This document shows positions 18,013 to 28,451 of a stretch of DNA of 64,000 nucleotides, piece by piece. The notes beneath the pieces are model-generated. The model was not told the origin of the DNA. It did not search any database and saw nothing but the letters and a program-made list of their open reading frames with translations. Location: NCBI GenBank assembly GCA_002163975.1, contig CP019636.1, forward strand, positions 186,001 to 250,000, read 5' to 3'. Each line of letters begins with the position of its first letter. Within the stretch, counting starts at the first letter, position 1. The position numbers and the translations under genes are program-made. This DNA is from Nostocales cyanobacterium HT-58-2 (GTDB lineage Bacteria > Cyanobacteriota > Cyanobacteriia > Cyanobacteriales > Nostocaceae).

Positions 18013-18699
18013 CTATGAATCTGTTGAGTATCCTGCAAACCTATCCTTTTGAGTAACCTTCTGTGGCAAACCCTTAGACAGTGAGAAGATGAAACAAACA
18101 ATAATACTCATGACCACATTTTCACCACCATCTTCTATCAGGCCAAGTAAAGAATACAAGGGAGGGGACTTGACCATTATGTGAACCATATCTACTACAA
18201 TCCCAAATAAAGCGAGAAAGCATAAAGCCTTAATGAGATATCTGGATGTTTTTTTGGAAAAGCGATCGCTGAAATAATAAGCGATACTAATGCAAACCAA
18301 AAAGAACAAACTCACTGAAATAGAGACGGCAAGTTCCCCAAAATCTTGCGCACGCAAATTGAATAAGCCAGAGAAGTTGAGTTTAGCACTTATGTACATG
18401 CCTAAGGTCTCGTGAATCTGAAGCGAATCATCAAGCAATAGGTAAAAGAACAGCAAAGACCAGATTAGATAGAGAAGAGAACGCGCGCGTAATGCTAAAA
18501 GACCTAATAAAAGCACACTCCAATATTCTTTAAAGTATTGAAATATTTCTGCATATCCTCGGTCTTGTTCAATTGAAAAAGAAGCATTTGAAATTAAGCC
18601 AGTATAGGTATAAATGATGTGAAGAATAATGAAAGTCACATCCATGGCTAAAAATAAGTACAAAAGTATGCTTGACCGAGTTCTGAGATGAAGTCTCAC
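18013..18699 (-). CDS. multi-pass membrane protein of unknown function
   Basis: A 228-residue protein with about six hydrophobic segments (LLYLFLAMDVTFIILHIIY, LYLIWSLLFFYLLL, SVSLFFLVCISIAYYF and others). The frame is open to 18816, but I place the start at GTG 18699: aaggagg sits 7 nt before it, a strong ribosome binding site, while the extra 39 residues upstream look non-coding. Charged loop motifs include DDSLQIHETLG and EDGGENVVMS, the former with a possible acidic/His cluster near a membrane face. I recognise no family. It converges with proB. Confidence 0.7.
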   Translation of the reverse strand: MRLHLRTRSSILLYLFLAMDVTFIILHIIYTYTGLISNASFSIEQDRGYAEIFQYFKEYWSVLLLGLLALRARSLLYLIWSLLFFYLLLDDSLQIHETLGMYISAKLNFSGLFNLRAQDFGELAVSISVSLFFLVCISIAYYFSDRFSKKTSRYLIKALCFLALFGIVVDMVHIMVKSPPLYSLLGLIEDGGENVVMSIIVCFIFSLSKGLPQKVTQKDRFAGYSTDS

Positions 18700-19181
18700 T
18701 GAAAAGCCTCCTTGAAAGGAACTAAAAAAGTAAAGTCCGCAAAAATCATGGACAAGAGCCACTTTGCCACTGCAGCACTTCCTGAGCTTGAGCAGTAGAC
18801 GTTTGCGTTTACCCAAGACAATACGGTTTTGTTAAGGGTTGTTTATGAGAATTTCAGGTGTGGTAGAAGCTTCAAACAGCGCCTTCGGATAGGGTTTATC
18901 AGTAGATGGTTTATCTGACATTAAGCGTATAGGGCGTTTACCAATCGCTGCGCTGTGCCTAATAATTAATACTTAATTTTCGTTTAATCAAACCATAACT
19001 TTTTCGACTACAGAGAAGAAAAGCAGTAAAGTTTTAACAAATCGTTATGCTACGGCTATAATTCACTGGTAACCATGTAGAATTTTGGATAGTCAGTAGT
19101 CATCTATAGGCGCTTTTCATTTCGATAAAATGCCTTTCCATCTATATCTCGCTTGATATGACTCAGTCAAAAGCTGCTACA
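18700..19181. other. non-coding gap
   Basis: This 482-bp stretch separates the membrane-protein gene from the ROK-kinase gene on the same strand. Apart from the ribosome binding site for the former (18707-18713), I see no gene, clear hairpin or repeat. Confidence 0.5.
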
Positions 19182-20141
19182 TTACTGTAAGGAATCCAAA
19201 GCAAGGGCTACAGCACCCCACAGTGGTGCGTCATCCCCCAAAGCCGCCGGGACGATTTCAAAATTCACCTCAGGTAACGCTGTCTCCCGCGACATCTTGC
19301 GCAACACCTCCCAGAAATGCTCACCCGCCTTCGTCACACCACCACCCAATACAAAAAGTTGGGGGTTGATTAAATTCGCCACATTGCCAATACCCACACC
19401 AAGCGCCCAACTCGCCCTGCACAAAATTTCCTTAGCTAAATTATCTCCAGCAGCCGCAGCATTACTGAGTATTTGCCCCGTAATCGACTCCAAATTATCT
19501 CCCACCAACTCTCTGATGATCTCTCCTCTATAGTCTCTGTGTGGTTCATTTAATAAAATTTCCCTTGCATCCTGCGCCATATACGGTCCCGATGCCAACC
19601 TCTCCACACATCCCCGCTTTCCGCATAAACACACAGGTCCAGAGGGATCTACAACCATGTGTCCAATTTCGCCAGCCATCCCTTCAGCACCTCGCCAAGG
19701 CTTCCCGTTGAGTATCCAACCACCTCCTACGCCAGTGCTGACAGTTATATAGAACAAACTATCGTAACCCTGACCCGCACCAAAGCGATATTCGCCCAAA
19801 GCAGCAACATTAGCATCGTTATCCACACGAGTAGGAACGCCAAACTCGTCCTCCAGCAAGTTACGCAGGGGAACATTTTCCCATCCCATGACATGATGGG
19901 AAAGTCTTACCTTCCCTGTTGTCGCATCCACTGGTCCACCAAAGCTAACACCAATCGCATCTGGTTTCACTCCCTTTAACAAAGAGTTGATAAGAGAACG
20001 CATAATTTCCAAGTCAGTCTCAGCATTTGCATTTGTAGGTGAAAGGCGACGTTCGTAACCCAGCCATTGCTTGGAACCCACATTTACTGTTGCTGCTGCC
20101 AGCTTTGTTCCACCAAAATCGAGTGCTAATATCAACGTCAC
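19182..20141 (-). CDS. ROK-family sugar kinase (glucokinase-like)
   Basis: A 319-residue ROK protein. The ATP phosphate loop is LDFGGTKLAAA at residues 6-16; VDNDANVAALGEY gives the catalytic Asp; the ROK signature with zinc site is GEIGHMVVDPSG followed by CLCGKRGCVERLASG (three Cys plus His). The lack of a DNA-binding N-terminus argues for an enzyme rather than a repressor. Likely reaction: ATP-dependent 6-phosphorylation of glucose or a related hexose. Start is GTG 20141. The Mut7-C gene lies 58 bp upstream on the same strand, so the two may be co-transcribed. Confidence 0.9.
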   Translation of the reverse strand: MTLILALDFGGTKLAAATVNVGSKQWLGYERRLSPTNANAETDLEIMRSLINSLLKGVKPDAIGVSFGGPVDATTGKVRLSHHVMGWENVPLRNLLEDEFGVPTRVDNDANVAALGEYRFGAGQGYDSLFYITVSTGVGGGWILNGKPWRGAEGMAGEIGHMVVDPSGPVCLCGKRGCVERLASGPYMAQDAREILLNEPHRDYRGEIIRELVGDNLESITGQILSNAAAAGDNLAKEILCRASWALGVGIGNVANLINPQLFVLGGGVTKAGEHFWEVLRKMSRETALPEVNFEIVPAALGDDAPLWGAVALALDSLQ

Positions 20142-20199
20142 AATCTTTTGCTAATAGGGATTAAGAAATTGGTAGTGGTAAGCCACTAACAAATACCCA

Positions 20200-20943
20200 T
20201 TACTTATTACCCACTACCAAGTCAATAAACTGTTGCAATCTTTCATAATGCGATCCTTTCCAGTAAATCTGCTTGCAGTTTTGACAGCGATGAAATTCAT
20301 GAGTGTACAATCTGACAGTTTCTGGTAATTGGTCTACAATTAATTCTTTTGCTACAGGTTTTAGTAATCCATTACAGCGTAAACACCGTTGAAACGGTGA
20401 TATGGATTTATATAAGTTGAAGCGTTGCATGACTTCAACAATTTGTTTTTGTGGGTCAGTATTTCTGACATAGTATCCATATATCACCATGCTGCGCATC
20501 AATAACCCCCTATCCCGAGTTAATAAAATGCGGTTTTGGGTACTAGAGATATGAGCTAATTCTTCATCTTTATAGTCATTGCGGTATAAGGTATCAAACC
20601 CTAATAGACGTAAAGATGTTGCGAGTTTGCCCAAATGAATATCTAAAACGAAGTGAAAAATATTTGGGGGTTCGGGTCTGAGAGATATGGTGGGTGTAGC
20701 CATATCTGTAGTAGAGATTGGATAGACATTAATAGTGTCCGCATCCTGAACAATATATGAAAAATCTACTGAATTTCTATTAACTTCAATAGAATAAACT
20801 TCTGTATGCGGAACACCAAAAGACTCAATCATATCCTTAATTGAAGCTCTTTCAGTAAAAAAATGAGCTATTCTTGTCTGCTGTTTATGCAATGGTAAGA
20901 AATCATTCAACTCTGCATAAAAACAGAAAGAAGCACAAGCCAT
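20200..20943 (-). CDS. Mut7-C RNase-domain protein with N-terminal ubiquitin-like fold
   Basis: A 247-residue protein. The first 85 residues or so resemble the Mut7-C ubiquitin-like (ThiS/MoaD-type) domain (SIEVNRNSVDFSYIVQDADTI). The Mut7-C domain follows: FVLDIHLGKLATSLRLLGFDT, YKDEELAHIS and ILLTRDRGLL, with acidic residues typical of the PIN-like RNase fold. A zinc ribbon closes it (CLRCNG and CQNCKQ). The family is predicted to cleave RNA; the target is unknown. The last residues abut the ROK-kinase promoter region. Confidence 0.88.
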   Translation of the reverse strand: MACASFCFYAELNDFLPLHKQQTRIAHFFTERASIKDMIESFGVPHTEVYSIEVNRNSVDFSYIVQDADTINVYPISTTDMATPTISLRPEPPNIFHFVLDIHLGKLATSLRLLGFDTLYRNDYKDEELAHISSTQNRILLTRDRGLLMRSMVIYGYYVRNTDPQKQIVEVMQRFNLYKSISPFQRCLRCNGLLKPVAKELIVDQLPETVRLYTHEFHRCQNCKQIYWKGSHYERLQQFIDLVVGNK

Positions 20944-21787
20944 AGCAACAAATTGCGAGATTTTTCTTATTCTCTATATTAACTTGAGTCACTCAAGATA
21001 GCTGAATATTTTGTCTTTGTGAGCTATCCGAATTCATCTATGGGAGCATTTTGAGTACTGACTTGTGAGTTTTTGTTCAAGCATGATACCAATCTGAAAA
21101 AAGAATGCAACACATCGGTTGAACCCCTCCCCAACCCTCCCCTTGGTAAGGGGAGGGTGCCCGATAGGGCGGGTGGGGTTATTTGTCGCAAACATTTTTT
21201 TATTTGGTATGAGAGACGGTGAGTTCCTCAAAAGTATTTGTAAAAATTTTCTACAAATAGATAATATTTATCTATTGTATCCGGATCTCAAAACCTTGTT
21301 CTAACAAGTGTTCTCACCGATTTGAGGCTAGTTAATCGTACACAAACTGGGGTTTTCTAGCTTAGAACGGTAACAATGATTAGAAAAATTAGCAAGTACT
21401 TGCTTTTGTTATTGACTTCAGTTAAAGTCATAGCATACGCTCCACTTCAGCCTTGATATCATTTTCAGTAGCTTAGATAAGGAAAAAAATGCCCAAGATA
21501 GTCTAAGCCAGAATATATCATAGGAATTAGCGAAACCTGCCCAAAAGCAGTGCACTACTAGTGATAGTCACGTTAAGATTGAGGAAATTGCCATGTTGGC
21601 ACTAAGTAAAACTACCTTTTCTGAGGATGCTAAGATAAAGTGAGATTCTCAAGTGTTTATTGCTAACCTTTAGTATTAAGCATAAGAGAAAAGGTGCAAA
21701 GTATCTGAATAAGGTACTTGTTTACCTTTGATGGGTACTGATGATTTGGTAATAATCAATCGTGCTTTAATTTTTTTTGATACTTAA
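20944..21787. other. 844-bp non-coding region with one repeat
   Basis: Between divergent genes. It contains the structured repeat at 21113-21182 and otherwise AT-rich DNA without convincing coding potential. Promoters for the Mut7-C gene (minus) must lie near 20950-21010. Confidence 0.55.
21113..21182. repeat. palindromic dispersed repeat
   Basis: Contains aacccctccccaaccctccc, then cttggtaagggg, agggtgcccgatagggcggg and tggggtt; the C-rich and G-rich arms pair over most of the element. Related pieces occur at 49766-49790 (inside a gene) and near 63290-63325. Confidence 0.75.
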
Positions 21788-21805
21788 TTGAGAAAAATTT
21801 GCAAT

Positions 21806-22270
21806 ATGCTTAAAGGAAGAAATTTAGGAAAACCATTTAGACACAGAAAACTTTTAAAAAAAAAATGTACAGAAGAAGCAGTTTTTATATCTTGTGAAAG
21901 GGAAAATGAAATTGTAAGCCTTTTTTCTTGGCAAGATATTTCATATACCCTAAACTTTTATCAGTTTAAGTTTTTGAGTTTATGCTTTGCCTTAAATGAA
22001 ACATTGCAAAAACACAGCATAAACACTAAACTCTTTCAACAGTCGAAAGTGCAGAACCAAAGGAAAGCAAAGAAATCCTATTATTGGTTTTGGCTCTCCA
22101 AAATTATCATTGCAGACAAGAAAATAGATATTAAAGGCTCGATTAAATTTTTGAATACAGGGGCATCTACGAGGAGTCTTGTTAATAACAAGACTCCCAA
22201 GTTTTCACTGGAGAATTTATATTTTTTCTCTTGTGTTATTTTTGGTAGTCGAAGGTGTGGTTTTGGTTAA
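21806..22270 (+). CDS. doubtful AT-rich open frame
   Basis: A frame of about 154 residues from ATG 21806 (a TTG lies six codons earlier). It is Lys/Phe/Tyr/Asn-rich, shows no known motif, has no ribosome binding site, and reads like translated AT-rich intergenic DNA. It is listed because it is the longest frame in a 1.4-kb gap. If it is not real, the whole of 20944-22384 is non-coding. Confidence 0.2.
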   Translation: MLKGRNLGKPFRHRKLLKKKCTEEAVFISCERENEIVSLFSWQDISYTLNFYQFKFLSLCFALNETLQKHSINTKLFQQSKVQNQRKAKKSYYWFWLSKIIIADKKIDIKGSIKFLNTGASTRSLVNNKTPKFSLENLYFFSCVIFGSRRCGFG

Positions 22271-22384
22271 CACTAAAGAGTGTTAAAAATTTTTTGGGTG
22301 ATTCTGTAGTTAACAACACCATCTCTGTTTGTAATATCCTTTGTTCGTAAAACACATTGAGAAGTAGTAGTACAGTACAGTTAG

Positions 22385-23374
22385 ATGAATACTTTCTTTT
22401 GTTCCGACTATTCAAGACAAGCAGAAGAAGATCTTATTGGTAGTGCCACCAATCAGCAAACTTATATATTAGTTGAGTGTCCTCCACCTTGGGCATCAGA
22501 AGCCTTTCACTCTAGGTGGGTTCCTGAGAATTTACAGATTTTGATCAAGGAGGTAAAACGAAACAAACTGCCTATAAAGTTTCTCTTGATTGCTAACAAT
22601 TTTTCGCATAAAACCGAGTCCACAACCCTACTAATTTATCAAAGAAAAGAAGGTTTGAGCAATGGATATCGCCAGCAAGAATTTCAGTTAGCAAATATTG
22701 AGCAAGTAGCGGCTGTTGTCAAAAAATGGTTACGAGGTGATTTGCCTGATTACGATGTAGAAACGAGTGCAATTAGAGATATTCTTGTATGTACTCATGG
22801 TAGCCATGATAGGTGTTGCGCTAGGTATGGAAATCCTTTTTATTTCCATGCGACATCTATTGTTTCTAATTTGGAATTAGGTAACATTCGGATATGGAAA
22901 TCTAGTCATTTTGGTGGACATCGGTTTGCTCCAACAGCCATAGATTTTCCAGACGGAAGATATTATGGAGCTTTGGATCAAGAATCGTTTCAGTCAATTT
23001 TGACTCGTACTGGTGACATAACATTCTTGAAGAAAGTCTATAGAGGCTGGGGAATACTGCCAAACTCAATTCAGGTGTTAGAAAGAGAACTTATCCTTCG
23101 CTATGGATGGGATTGGTTTAACTACAAAGTCGCTGGCGAAATCATTAAGCAAAACTTAGATGAAAACATGGTTCTGGTTGAGCTAAATGTTGAAAAACCA
23201 GATGGTTCTCTAGAGTGTTATCAAGCAAAGCTGGTGAAAGATGAAAGCAATACGGTAAAACTGAGAGCTTCTTGCAATGCCATGCAAGAATCTGTGTTTA
23301 CGAACTATGCTGTGGATAGTTTTTGGCTTGCATCTAACAAGCTTGCCACTTGTGGTAATAGTTATGCAAATTAA
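22385..23374 (+). CDS. Suc_Fer-like (sucrase/ferredoxin-like) family protein
   Basis: A 329-residue protein. Conserved family features visible are VECPPPWASEAF near residue 30, CTHGSHDRCCARYG near 138-151 and SSHFGGHRFAPT near 180-191. The Cys/His pattern fits the thioredoxin-like [2Fe-2S] ferredoxin fold of this family; the role in cells is unknown despite the name. The last 60 residues (VELNVEKPDGSLECYQAKL) form an extra domain. It converges with the ABC-exporter gene across a hairpin. Confidence 0.87.
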   Translation: MNTFFCSDYSRQAEEDLIGSATNQQTYILVECPPPWASEAFHSRWVPENLQILIKEVKRNKLPIKFLLIANNFSHKTESTTLLIYQRKEGLSNGYRQQEFQLANIEQVAAVVKKWLRGDLPDYDVETSAIRDILVCTHGSHDRCCARYGNPFYFHATSIVSNLELGNIRIWKSSHFGGHRFAPTAIDFPDGRYYGALDQESFQSILTRTGDITFLKKVYRGWGILPNSIQVLERELILRYGWDWFNYKVAGEIIKQNLDENMVLVELNVEKPDGSLECYQAKLVKDESNTVKLRASCNAMQESVFTNYAVDSFWLASNKLATCGNSYAN

Positions 23375-23389
23375 ATGACATACTGACTT

Positions 23390-23456
23390 GTAGGGTGAGC
23401 ATTGCTACACAACTTTGGTATCTGTTCAGTGAAGATAGGAGCAATGCCCACCCTAC
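23390..23456. repeat. hairpin repeat between convergent genes (gtagggtggg family)
   Basis: Arms gtagggtgagcattgc (23390-23405) and gcaatgcccaccctac (23441-23456) pair with one weak position around a 35-nt loop. A sister copy lies at 63447-63514. It may serve as a bidirectional terminator here. Confidence 0.75.
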
Positions 23457-23486
23457 CTTGGGCTAGTTATAAGCACAATGAGAATA

Positions 23487-25370
23487 TCAGGTTCCTAACA
23501 TCTGCAAATTGTGCAGAGTAGCGTACATTCCTCCTTGGCGCAGCAACTCTTCATGACTTCCCTGTTCTATTAACTCTCCGCGCTTAAGTACGAAAATCCG
23601 ATCTACATTGCGAATGGTAGACAGACGGTGAGCAATAATGATGGCAGTACGTCCTACTAACAGTTTGTTTAAAGCTTCTTGAATTAAAGCTTCTGTACCT
23701 ACATCCAAACTTGCCGTCGCCTCATCCAGAACCAAAATTTGTGGATTGCGAATAGCTGCACGGGCAAATGCTAAAAGTTGCTTTTGACCGCTAGAAAGAT
23801 TTGTCCCTCTTTCTCTGAGTTGGGTATCATAACCTTGAGGCAGTTGTTCAATAAATTGAGCGATGTTGGTTTTGTCTGCTGCTTGTTGGATTTCTTCAAA
23901 ACTGTAGCTGTCTCCTAAGGTAATGTTGCTTTTGACATCACCAGCAAATAAAAAACCTTCTTGCAAAATCACTGCCATATAACGCCGCAGTTCTGCCTGG
24001 GGTATTTCCCGGATATCTATACCGTCCACCAAAATGCGTCCTTGATTGGGTTCGTACAGGCGACACAAAAGACGGATAATAGAACTTTTACCCGCACCCG
24101 TGGGACCAACCAAGGCGACTTTCTCACCTGGATGAATGGTAAAGTCTAAATCCTTGATGATATAGTCATCGTCTTTATAAGCAAACCAGACGTGTTCAAA
24201 TCGGATTTCTCCCAGTTCAGGTTCTGTCGTCTCGGTATGAACTTCGAGATTATCACTTATTTCGCTGACATAACCCAACCGAGAATCCAATATAGAAAAT
24301 CTAGGATTACCGCGATCGCGTATTTCTATCGGTTCATCTAAAATTTCACTCACCCGTTCTATAGCGGTAAAACCAGCTTGAATAACAGTAAATTTTTCAG
24401 CAAAATCTCGTAAAGGGTCGAATAAACGCTGGGCATACAAAACGAATGCAGATAATATACCAAAAGTCAAGTTCTTTTGTAAAAGTAAGTAACCACCTAC
24501 CCACAAAACACCTGCAATGGCTATCAGCGCAATCCATTCCAGTGTTGCCGAAACAGATGAATCATAAAAGATAGTTTGATCTACCTCGTGGACGTAACGT
24601 TGATTGTTGGCGCGAAACAACTGTGAATTGAATTTTTCCCGCCGGAACAATTGCACGACGTTAATGCCAATAATATTTTCTTGTAGCTGAGAATTCAGTA
24701 CAGAAAGTTCTTCCCTTGCTTTGTAATTAGCTTCACGATATCGTTTTTGCAAGTATACTATGATGCCTGTTACTGGGACTAGAACCATCAGTAGCAAAAA
24801 AGCAAGTTGCCACTGGATAGAGAACATCACACCAAGAATCACCAGCATAGAGAACAAATCTGACACAATGCCGATCGCCCCTGTGGAAAAGACATCTCCT
24901 AAAACTTCCACATCACTAGTGAGCCTGGTAATTAATTTACCTACGGGTGTTCTGTCAAAAAAACGTACCGCCAACGATGTGACATGATTAAACAAGTCTT
25001 GGCGAATTTCGGCAGTAATTTGCTGACCTAGCTTCTGGACTAAATAACCTTGCAAACCTGTCAGTATCAGTCGTACACTGATCGTAATCAGCAATAAGAC
25101 TTCGATAATATTTAGCCCTTGTAACAACGGGCGGTTTCTCAAAAACCCATAGGTGCTTGGTTCTTGGCGAATTAGGGAAATCACCTGTCCAATTAGCAAG
25201 GGTTGCACAGCGTTAGCAACTGCTATTGGTACCAGCAACAAAATACTCAGCGCCAGCGATCGCCCATGTCGGCGGGCATAAGGGACTAGACGCAAAAATA
25301 ACCGCCAGTCATTTTCACGCCGACGGTAACCTGTGTCAAACTTTTTTCGAGGTTTGGAAGTGCTCATCAT
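23487..25370 (-). CDS. ABC exporter (fused membrane and ATPase domains)
   Basis: A 627-residue half-transporter. Six hydrophobic segments in the first 340 residues form an ABC transporter type 1 domain; the ATPase domain follows with Walker A GPTGAGKSS near 417-424, Q-loop VILQEGFLFAGDV, signature LSSGQKQ near 520, Walker B ILVLDEATASLD near 546 and the H-loop in IIIAHRLSTI. It should act as a homodimer or heterodimer in the inner membrane, expelling a lipid, peptide or drug. The closest general group is the MsbA/MdlB-like exporters; the substrate is not readable. No accessory genes are adjacent. Confidence 0.93.
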   Translation of the reverse strand: MMSTSKPRKKFDTGYRRRENDWRLFLRLVPYARRHGRSLALSILLLVPIAVANAVQPLLIGQVISLIRQEPSTYGFLRNRPLLQGLNIIEVLLLITISVRLILTGLQGYLVQKLGQQITAEIRQDLFNHVTSLAVRFFDRTPVGKLITRLTSDVEVLGDVFSTGAIGIVSDLFSMLVILGVMFSIQWQLAFLLLMVLVPVTGIIVYLQKRYREANYKAREELSVLNSQLQENIIGINVVQLFRREKFNSQLFRANNQRYVHEVDQTIFYDSSVSATLEWIALIAIAGVLWVGGYLLLQKNLTFGILSAFVLYAQRLFDPLRDFAEKFTVIQAGFTAIERVSEILDEPIEIRDRGNPRFSILDSRLGYVSEISDNLEVHTETTEPELGEIRFEHVWFAYKDDDYIIKDLDFTIHPGEKVALVGPTGAGKSSIIRLLCRLYEPNQGRILVDGIDIREIPQAELRRYMAVILQEGFLFAGDVKSNITLGDSYSFEEIQQAADKTNIAQFIEQLPQGYDTQLRERGTNLSSGQKQLLAFARAAIRNPQILVLDEATASLDVGTEALIQEALNKLLVGRTAIIIAHRLSTIRNVDRIFVLKRGELIEQGSHEELLRQGGMYATLHNLQMLGT

Positions 25371-25545
25371 AAGAGCATTATATTAATTTTTACAATGTAA
25401 AAAGTATCTTTTATTAATCTAGTGTTTTTATTCTTACCGTGACACCATACTAGAGATTAAACTCGCCTGATTGCGTATGGTCAACAAGAAGGCAATAGAG
25501 AACAGGGAAGAACGACCTTTTTCCTGTTCCCTGTTCACCTTTACT

Positions 25546-25662
25546 AGACTTCTTGCATGAATCTTTGACCACTCTTGTTTGAAGAGCAAAGCTCTACACT
25601 CAAAACTGGGAGAAGGGGTTGGGAAATGGGGGCAGGTTTTGTGTTCTTCGTGCAAGAGGTCT
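25546..25662. repeat. inverted-repeat-bounded 117-bp segment
   Basis: Imperfect inverted arms agacttcttgcatgaatc (25546-25563) and ttcttcgtgcaagaggtct (25644-25662) enclose about 80 bp. It has the shape of a small non-autonomous mobile element or relic. No target duplication was recognised. It lies in the 319-bp gap between the ABC exporter and the hybrid kinase. Confidence 0.5.
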
Positions 25663-25689
25663 CATGAACAGAGCAGGGTAATACCTACT

Positions 25690-27942
25690 CTAATTTTCAA
25701 TCAGAACCATTTGTAAACTATGTAATAATTCCTTAACTGTGTACGGTTTCGACAAAAATGTTTTGACACCACTGCCAACTGCTCCTGCCAGCTTACTGCT
25801 AGACATCAGCCCGCTCGTAGCAACAATTTTGACTTTTGGATTGATTTTTTGCAAAGTACGCATGGCAGTTAAACCATCTAGCACAGGCAGCATCATATCA
25901 ATCAACACAGCACCAATTTTGTCCTTGTGTTGAGCATACAGGGCGATCGCCTCAATACCATCATTAGCAGTCAGAATTTTGTAATTGTATGTTTCTAATG
26001 AAGCTTTGGTGATTTCTTGAATGGAGGGTTCATCATCCACAACCAGAATCAATTCTCCATGTCCCGCCAGAACTTCCGGTTCCTCCTGCGCTGGCTGTGT
26101 TTCCATTCCCTGTACTGCTGGTAAGTAAACCTTAAAGCTCGTACCCGCGCCTAACTCACTATACACGCTGACAAAACCACCGTGACTTTTCACAATGCCA
26201 ATCACAGTAGAAAGACCTAACCCTGTGCCTTTCCCTTGTTCTTTGGTTGTAAAAAATGGCTCGAAGATTCTATCAAGGATTTCAGAAGAAATGCCCACTC
26301 CAGTATCCGAAACAGTTATTAATATATAGGGTCCGGTTTTGGCTTCCAAGTGCATCCGAGCATAGTTTTCATCAATCCATAGATTTTCAGCAGAGATACT
26401 TAAAGTACCTCCATTAGGCATAGCATCACGGGCGTTGACACAAAGGTTAGTTAGAACTTGGTGAAGTTGTGTCCCATCTCCAGACACCATCCACAAATCT
26501 TGCGGTATGTCTGTATAGACTTCGATAGATTTTGGGAATGTCTCTTTGACAATCTTAACGACTTCACGAATCAGATGTTTGGGTTGTAAAGTCATCCGCT
26601 TGCCTTCCACGCCTCGTGCAAATGACAAAACTTGCTTAACGAGGTCAGCGCCACGTTTGGTACTGTTTTCTAGTATTTCCAGTAGGTGCTTATCTTGCTT
26701 GTAGACATCCGGGAATTTAAGGGGTAACAATTGAGATACTGCCAAAATCGGTGTCAAGATGTTGTTCAAATCGTGAGCAATACCACTAGCCAAAGTACCT
26801 ATACTTTCCAAGCGTTGGGCGCGGAACAATTGTGCTTCCAAGAGTTTTTTGTCGGTAATATCTGTGTCAACAGTGAGAATGGATTTGGGCTTTCCGTCCT
26901 CATCACAGACGAGTGACCAACGACTTTCTACAAGAATTTCTTTACCATCTTTGGTCACTTTAGTCAACTCGCCCTGCCAGTGACCTGTGCGAATAACTGT
27001 CGAAACAGCCACATCCGCTTCCAATGGAGTTTCGTTGAACAAAAGCTCGATAGCGTTCTTGCCGTATGCCTCTTGAGCCTGCCAACCGTAAAGATTTTCT
27101 GCACCTTTGTTCCAAAATAAGATGCGATTGTCTAAATCACGCACACAAATGGCATCGGTGCTCACATCCAGCAAAGCCGCTTGTTCACGGATTTTTTCTT
27201 CAGCAAGTTTACGTTCACTGATGTCAATACTAGCGCAGGTGATGCCGACAACTTCTAGCGACTCATTGTGCAATGGCTCTACAGTTAAATCGTAATACTG
27301 CCTTCCTTGGTCTGTTGTGATAGAAACTTCTTCTCTAGTTCCTATACCCGTGGTGAGTACACCACGTTTAATAGTCATCAGACGTTCAGCATCCTCAACA
27401 CGCATCAAGTCTGAATCTCGTTTGCCCAATATTTCTTCGCTTGTCAACCCAAAAGTAGGATTGTATACCCAGGTGTAATGTAACTCCTTGTCTTGATTAA
27501 AGACGAAGATAGGAGAATTTTTCAGAGCAACCCGAAATCGTTCTTCACTATGTCGCAGTGCTTGTTCAGTTCGTTGACGCGCAATAGCATAGCGCATTGA
27601 GCGCACGAGTAAGTCACCATTGACCTGTCCTTTGACCAAATAATCTTGTGCTCCTTCTTGCATAGCCTTAATCGCCAAGGTTTCATCATCAAAACCCGTC
27701 AGCACAATAATGGGAATGACAGGAGCTTGATGATGAATTTTGATAAACGTTTCTAGTCCTTGGCTATCCGGGAGCAAAAGGTCTAACAGAATAACATCAA
27801 AACTTTCTTGCTCTAAAAAGCACAGCGCCTCATGCAATTGCTCCGCTTGCTTCAACAAAAATTGGACAGAGGTGACGTCCCATAAAAACTCTTGTAAAAG
27901 ACGCACATCACCAGGATTATCTTCTACTAATAAGACTTTCAT
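25690..27942 (-). CDS. hybrid sensor histidine kinase (REC-PAS-PAS-HisKA-HATPase-REC)
   Basis: A 750-residue soluble protein. Order: receiver (1-120, phospho-acceptor D54), PAS about 130-245, PAS about 250-365, HisKA with H390 in GIAHDLNN, HATPase about 490-610 (N-box NARDAM, G boxes DTGVGI and GTGLGLS), and a C-terminal receiver about 630-748 with D682. All catalytic positions are present. The N-terminal receiver suggests input from another kinase, plausibly one encoded upstream, and the C-terminal receiver allows onward phosphorelay. It is the last of three signalling genes on this strand (order 30977 to 25690), 69 bp after the small response regulator. Confidence 0.93.
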   Translation of the reverse strand: MKVLLVEDNPGDVRLLQEFLWDVTSVQFLLKQAEQLHEALCFLEQESFDVILLDLLLPDSQGLETFIKIHHQAPVIPIIVLTGFDDETLAIKAMQEGAQDYLVKGQVNGDLLVRSMRYAIARQRTEQALRHSEERFRVALKNSPIFVFNQDKELHYTWVYNPTFGLTSEEILGKRDSDLMRVEDAERLMTIKRGVLTTGIGTREEVSITTDQGRQYYDLTVEPLHNESLEVVGITCASIDISERKLAEEKIREQAALLDVSTDAICVRDLDNRILFWNKGAENLYGWQAQEAYGKNAIELLFNETPLEADVAVSTVIRTGHWQGELTKVTKDGKEILVESRWSLVCDEDGKPKSILTVDTDITDKKLLEAQLFRAQRLESIGTLASGIAHDLNNILTPILAVSQLLPLKFPDVYKQDKHLLEILENSTKRGADLVKQVLSFARGVEGKRMTLQPKHLIREVVKIVKETFPKSIEVYTDIPQDLWMVSGDGTQLHQVLTNLCVNARDAMPNGGTLSISAENLWIDENYARMHLEAKTGPYILITVSDTGVGISSEILDRIFEPFFTTKEQGKGTGLGLSTVIGIVKSHGGFVSVYSELGAGTSFKVYLPAVQGMETQPAQEEPEVLAGHGELILVVDDEPSIQEITKASLETYNYKILTANDGIEAIALYAQHKDKIGAVLIDMMLPVLDGLTAMRTLQKINPKVKIVATSGLMSSSKLAGAVGSGVKTFLSKPYTVKELLHSLQMVLIEN

Positions 27943-28011
27943 TATTTTTGATTACCAGCAATTTTTAATATTACTTTTTATACATTTTTTCTCCTTTTTC
28001 CCACTCCCTTC

Positions 28012-28437
28012 TTACTCCGATGGTAGCTTGACAACACTGAACCAGAAGTTCTCTATAGAATGTACAATTTTCACAAATCGGTCAAAATCAACAGGTTTAG
28101 TGATGTAGCAGTTGGCAGAAAGATTGTAGGCTTTGAGGACATCTTCTTCAGCCCCTGATGTCGTCAAAACAACCACAGGAATGCGCTTGAGGGTTTTGTC
28201 TGCTTTGATTTCTGCCAACACCTCCCTTCCATCTTTTCTAGGCAGATTTAAATCGAGCAGAATAAGATCTGGATATGGCACATTCGCATATTTTTCCTGT
28301 TTACGCAAGAATGCCATAGCCTCTACGCCATCCTCTACTACACTCAAGTTCACGGAGATTTTGCTGTCTTCAAGGGCTATGCGCGTTAATTGCACATCGC
28401 CAGGGTTGTCTTCTACTAGCAAAATCTCAATAGGCAT
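28012..28437 (-). CDS. single-domain response regulator (Rcp1-like)
   Basis: A 141-residue stand-alone receiver starting [14 protein letters not shown]; the phospho-acceptor is the Asp in LILLDLNLP, with the switch Thr in VVLTTSG and Lys in YITKPVD. The insert between the acceptor and LTTS fits the Rcp1 type that pairs with cyanobacterial phytochromes. I chose ATG 28437. A GTG at 28455 is also possible and would overlap the upstream kinase stop (gtga), indicating translational coupling either way. Its likely partner is the kinase just upstream. Confidence 0.92.
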   Translation of the reverse strand: MPIEILLVEDNPGDVQLTRIALEDSKISVNLSVVEDGVEAMAFLRKQEKYANVPYPDLILLDLNLPRKDGREVLAEIKADKTLKRIPVVVLTTSGAEEDVLKAYNLSANCYITKPVDFDRFVKIVHSIENFWFSVVKLPSE

Positions 28438-28451
28438 GATCAATTCATAGT

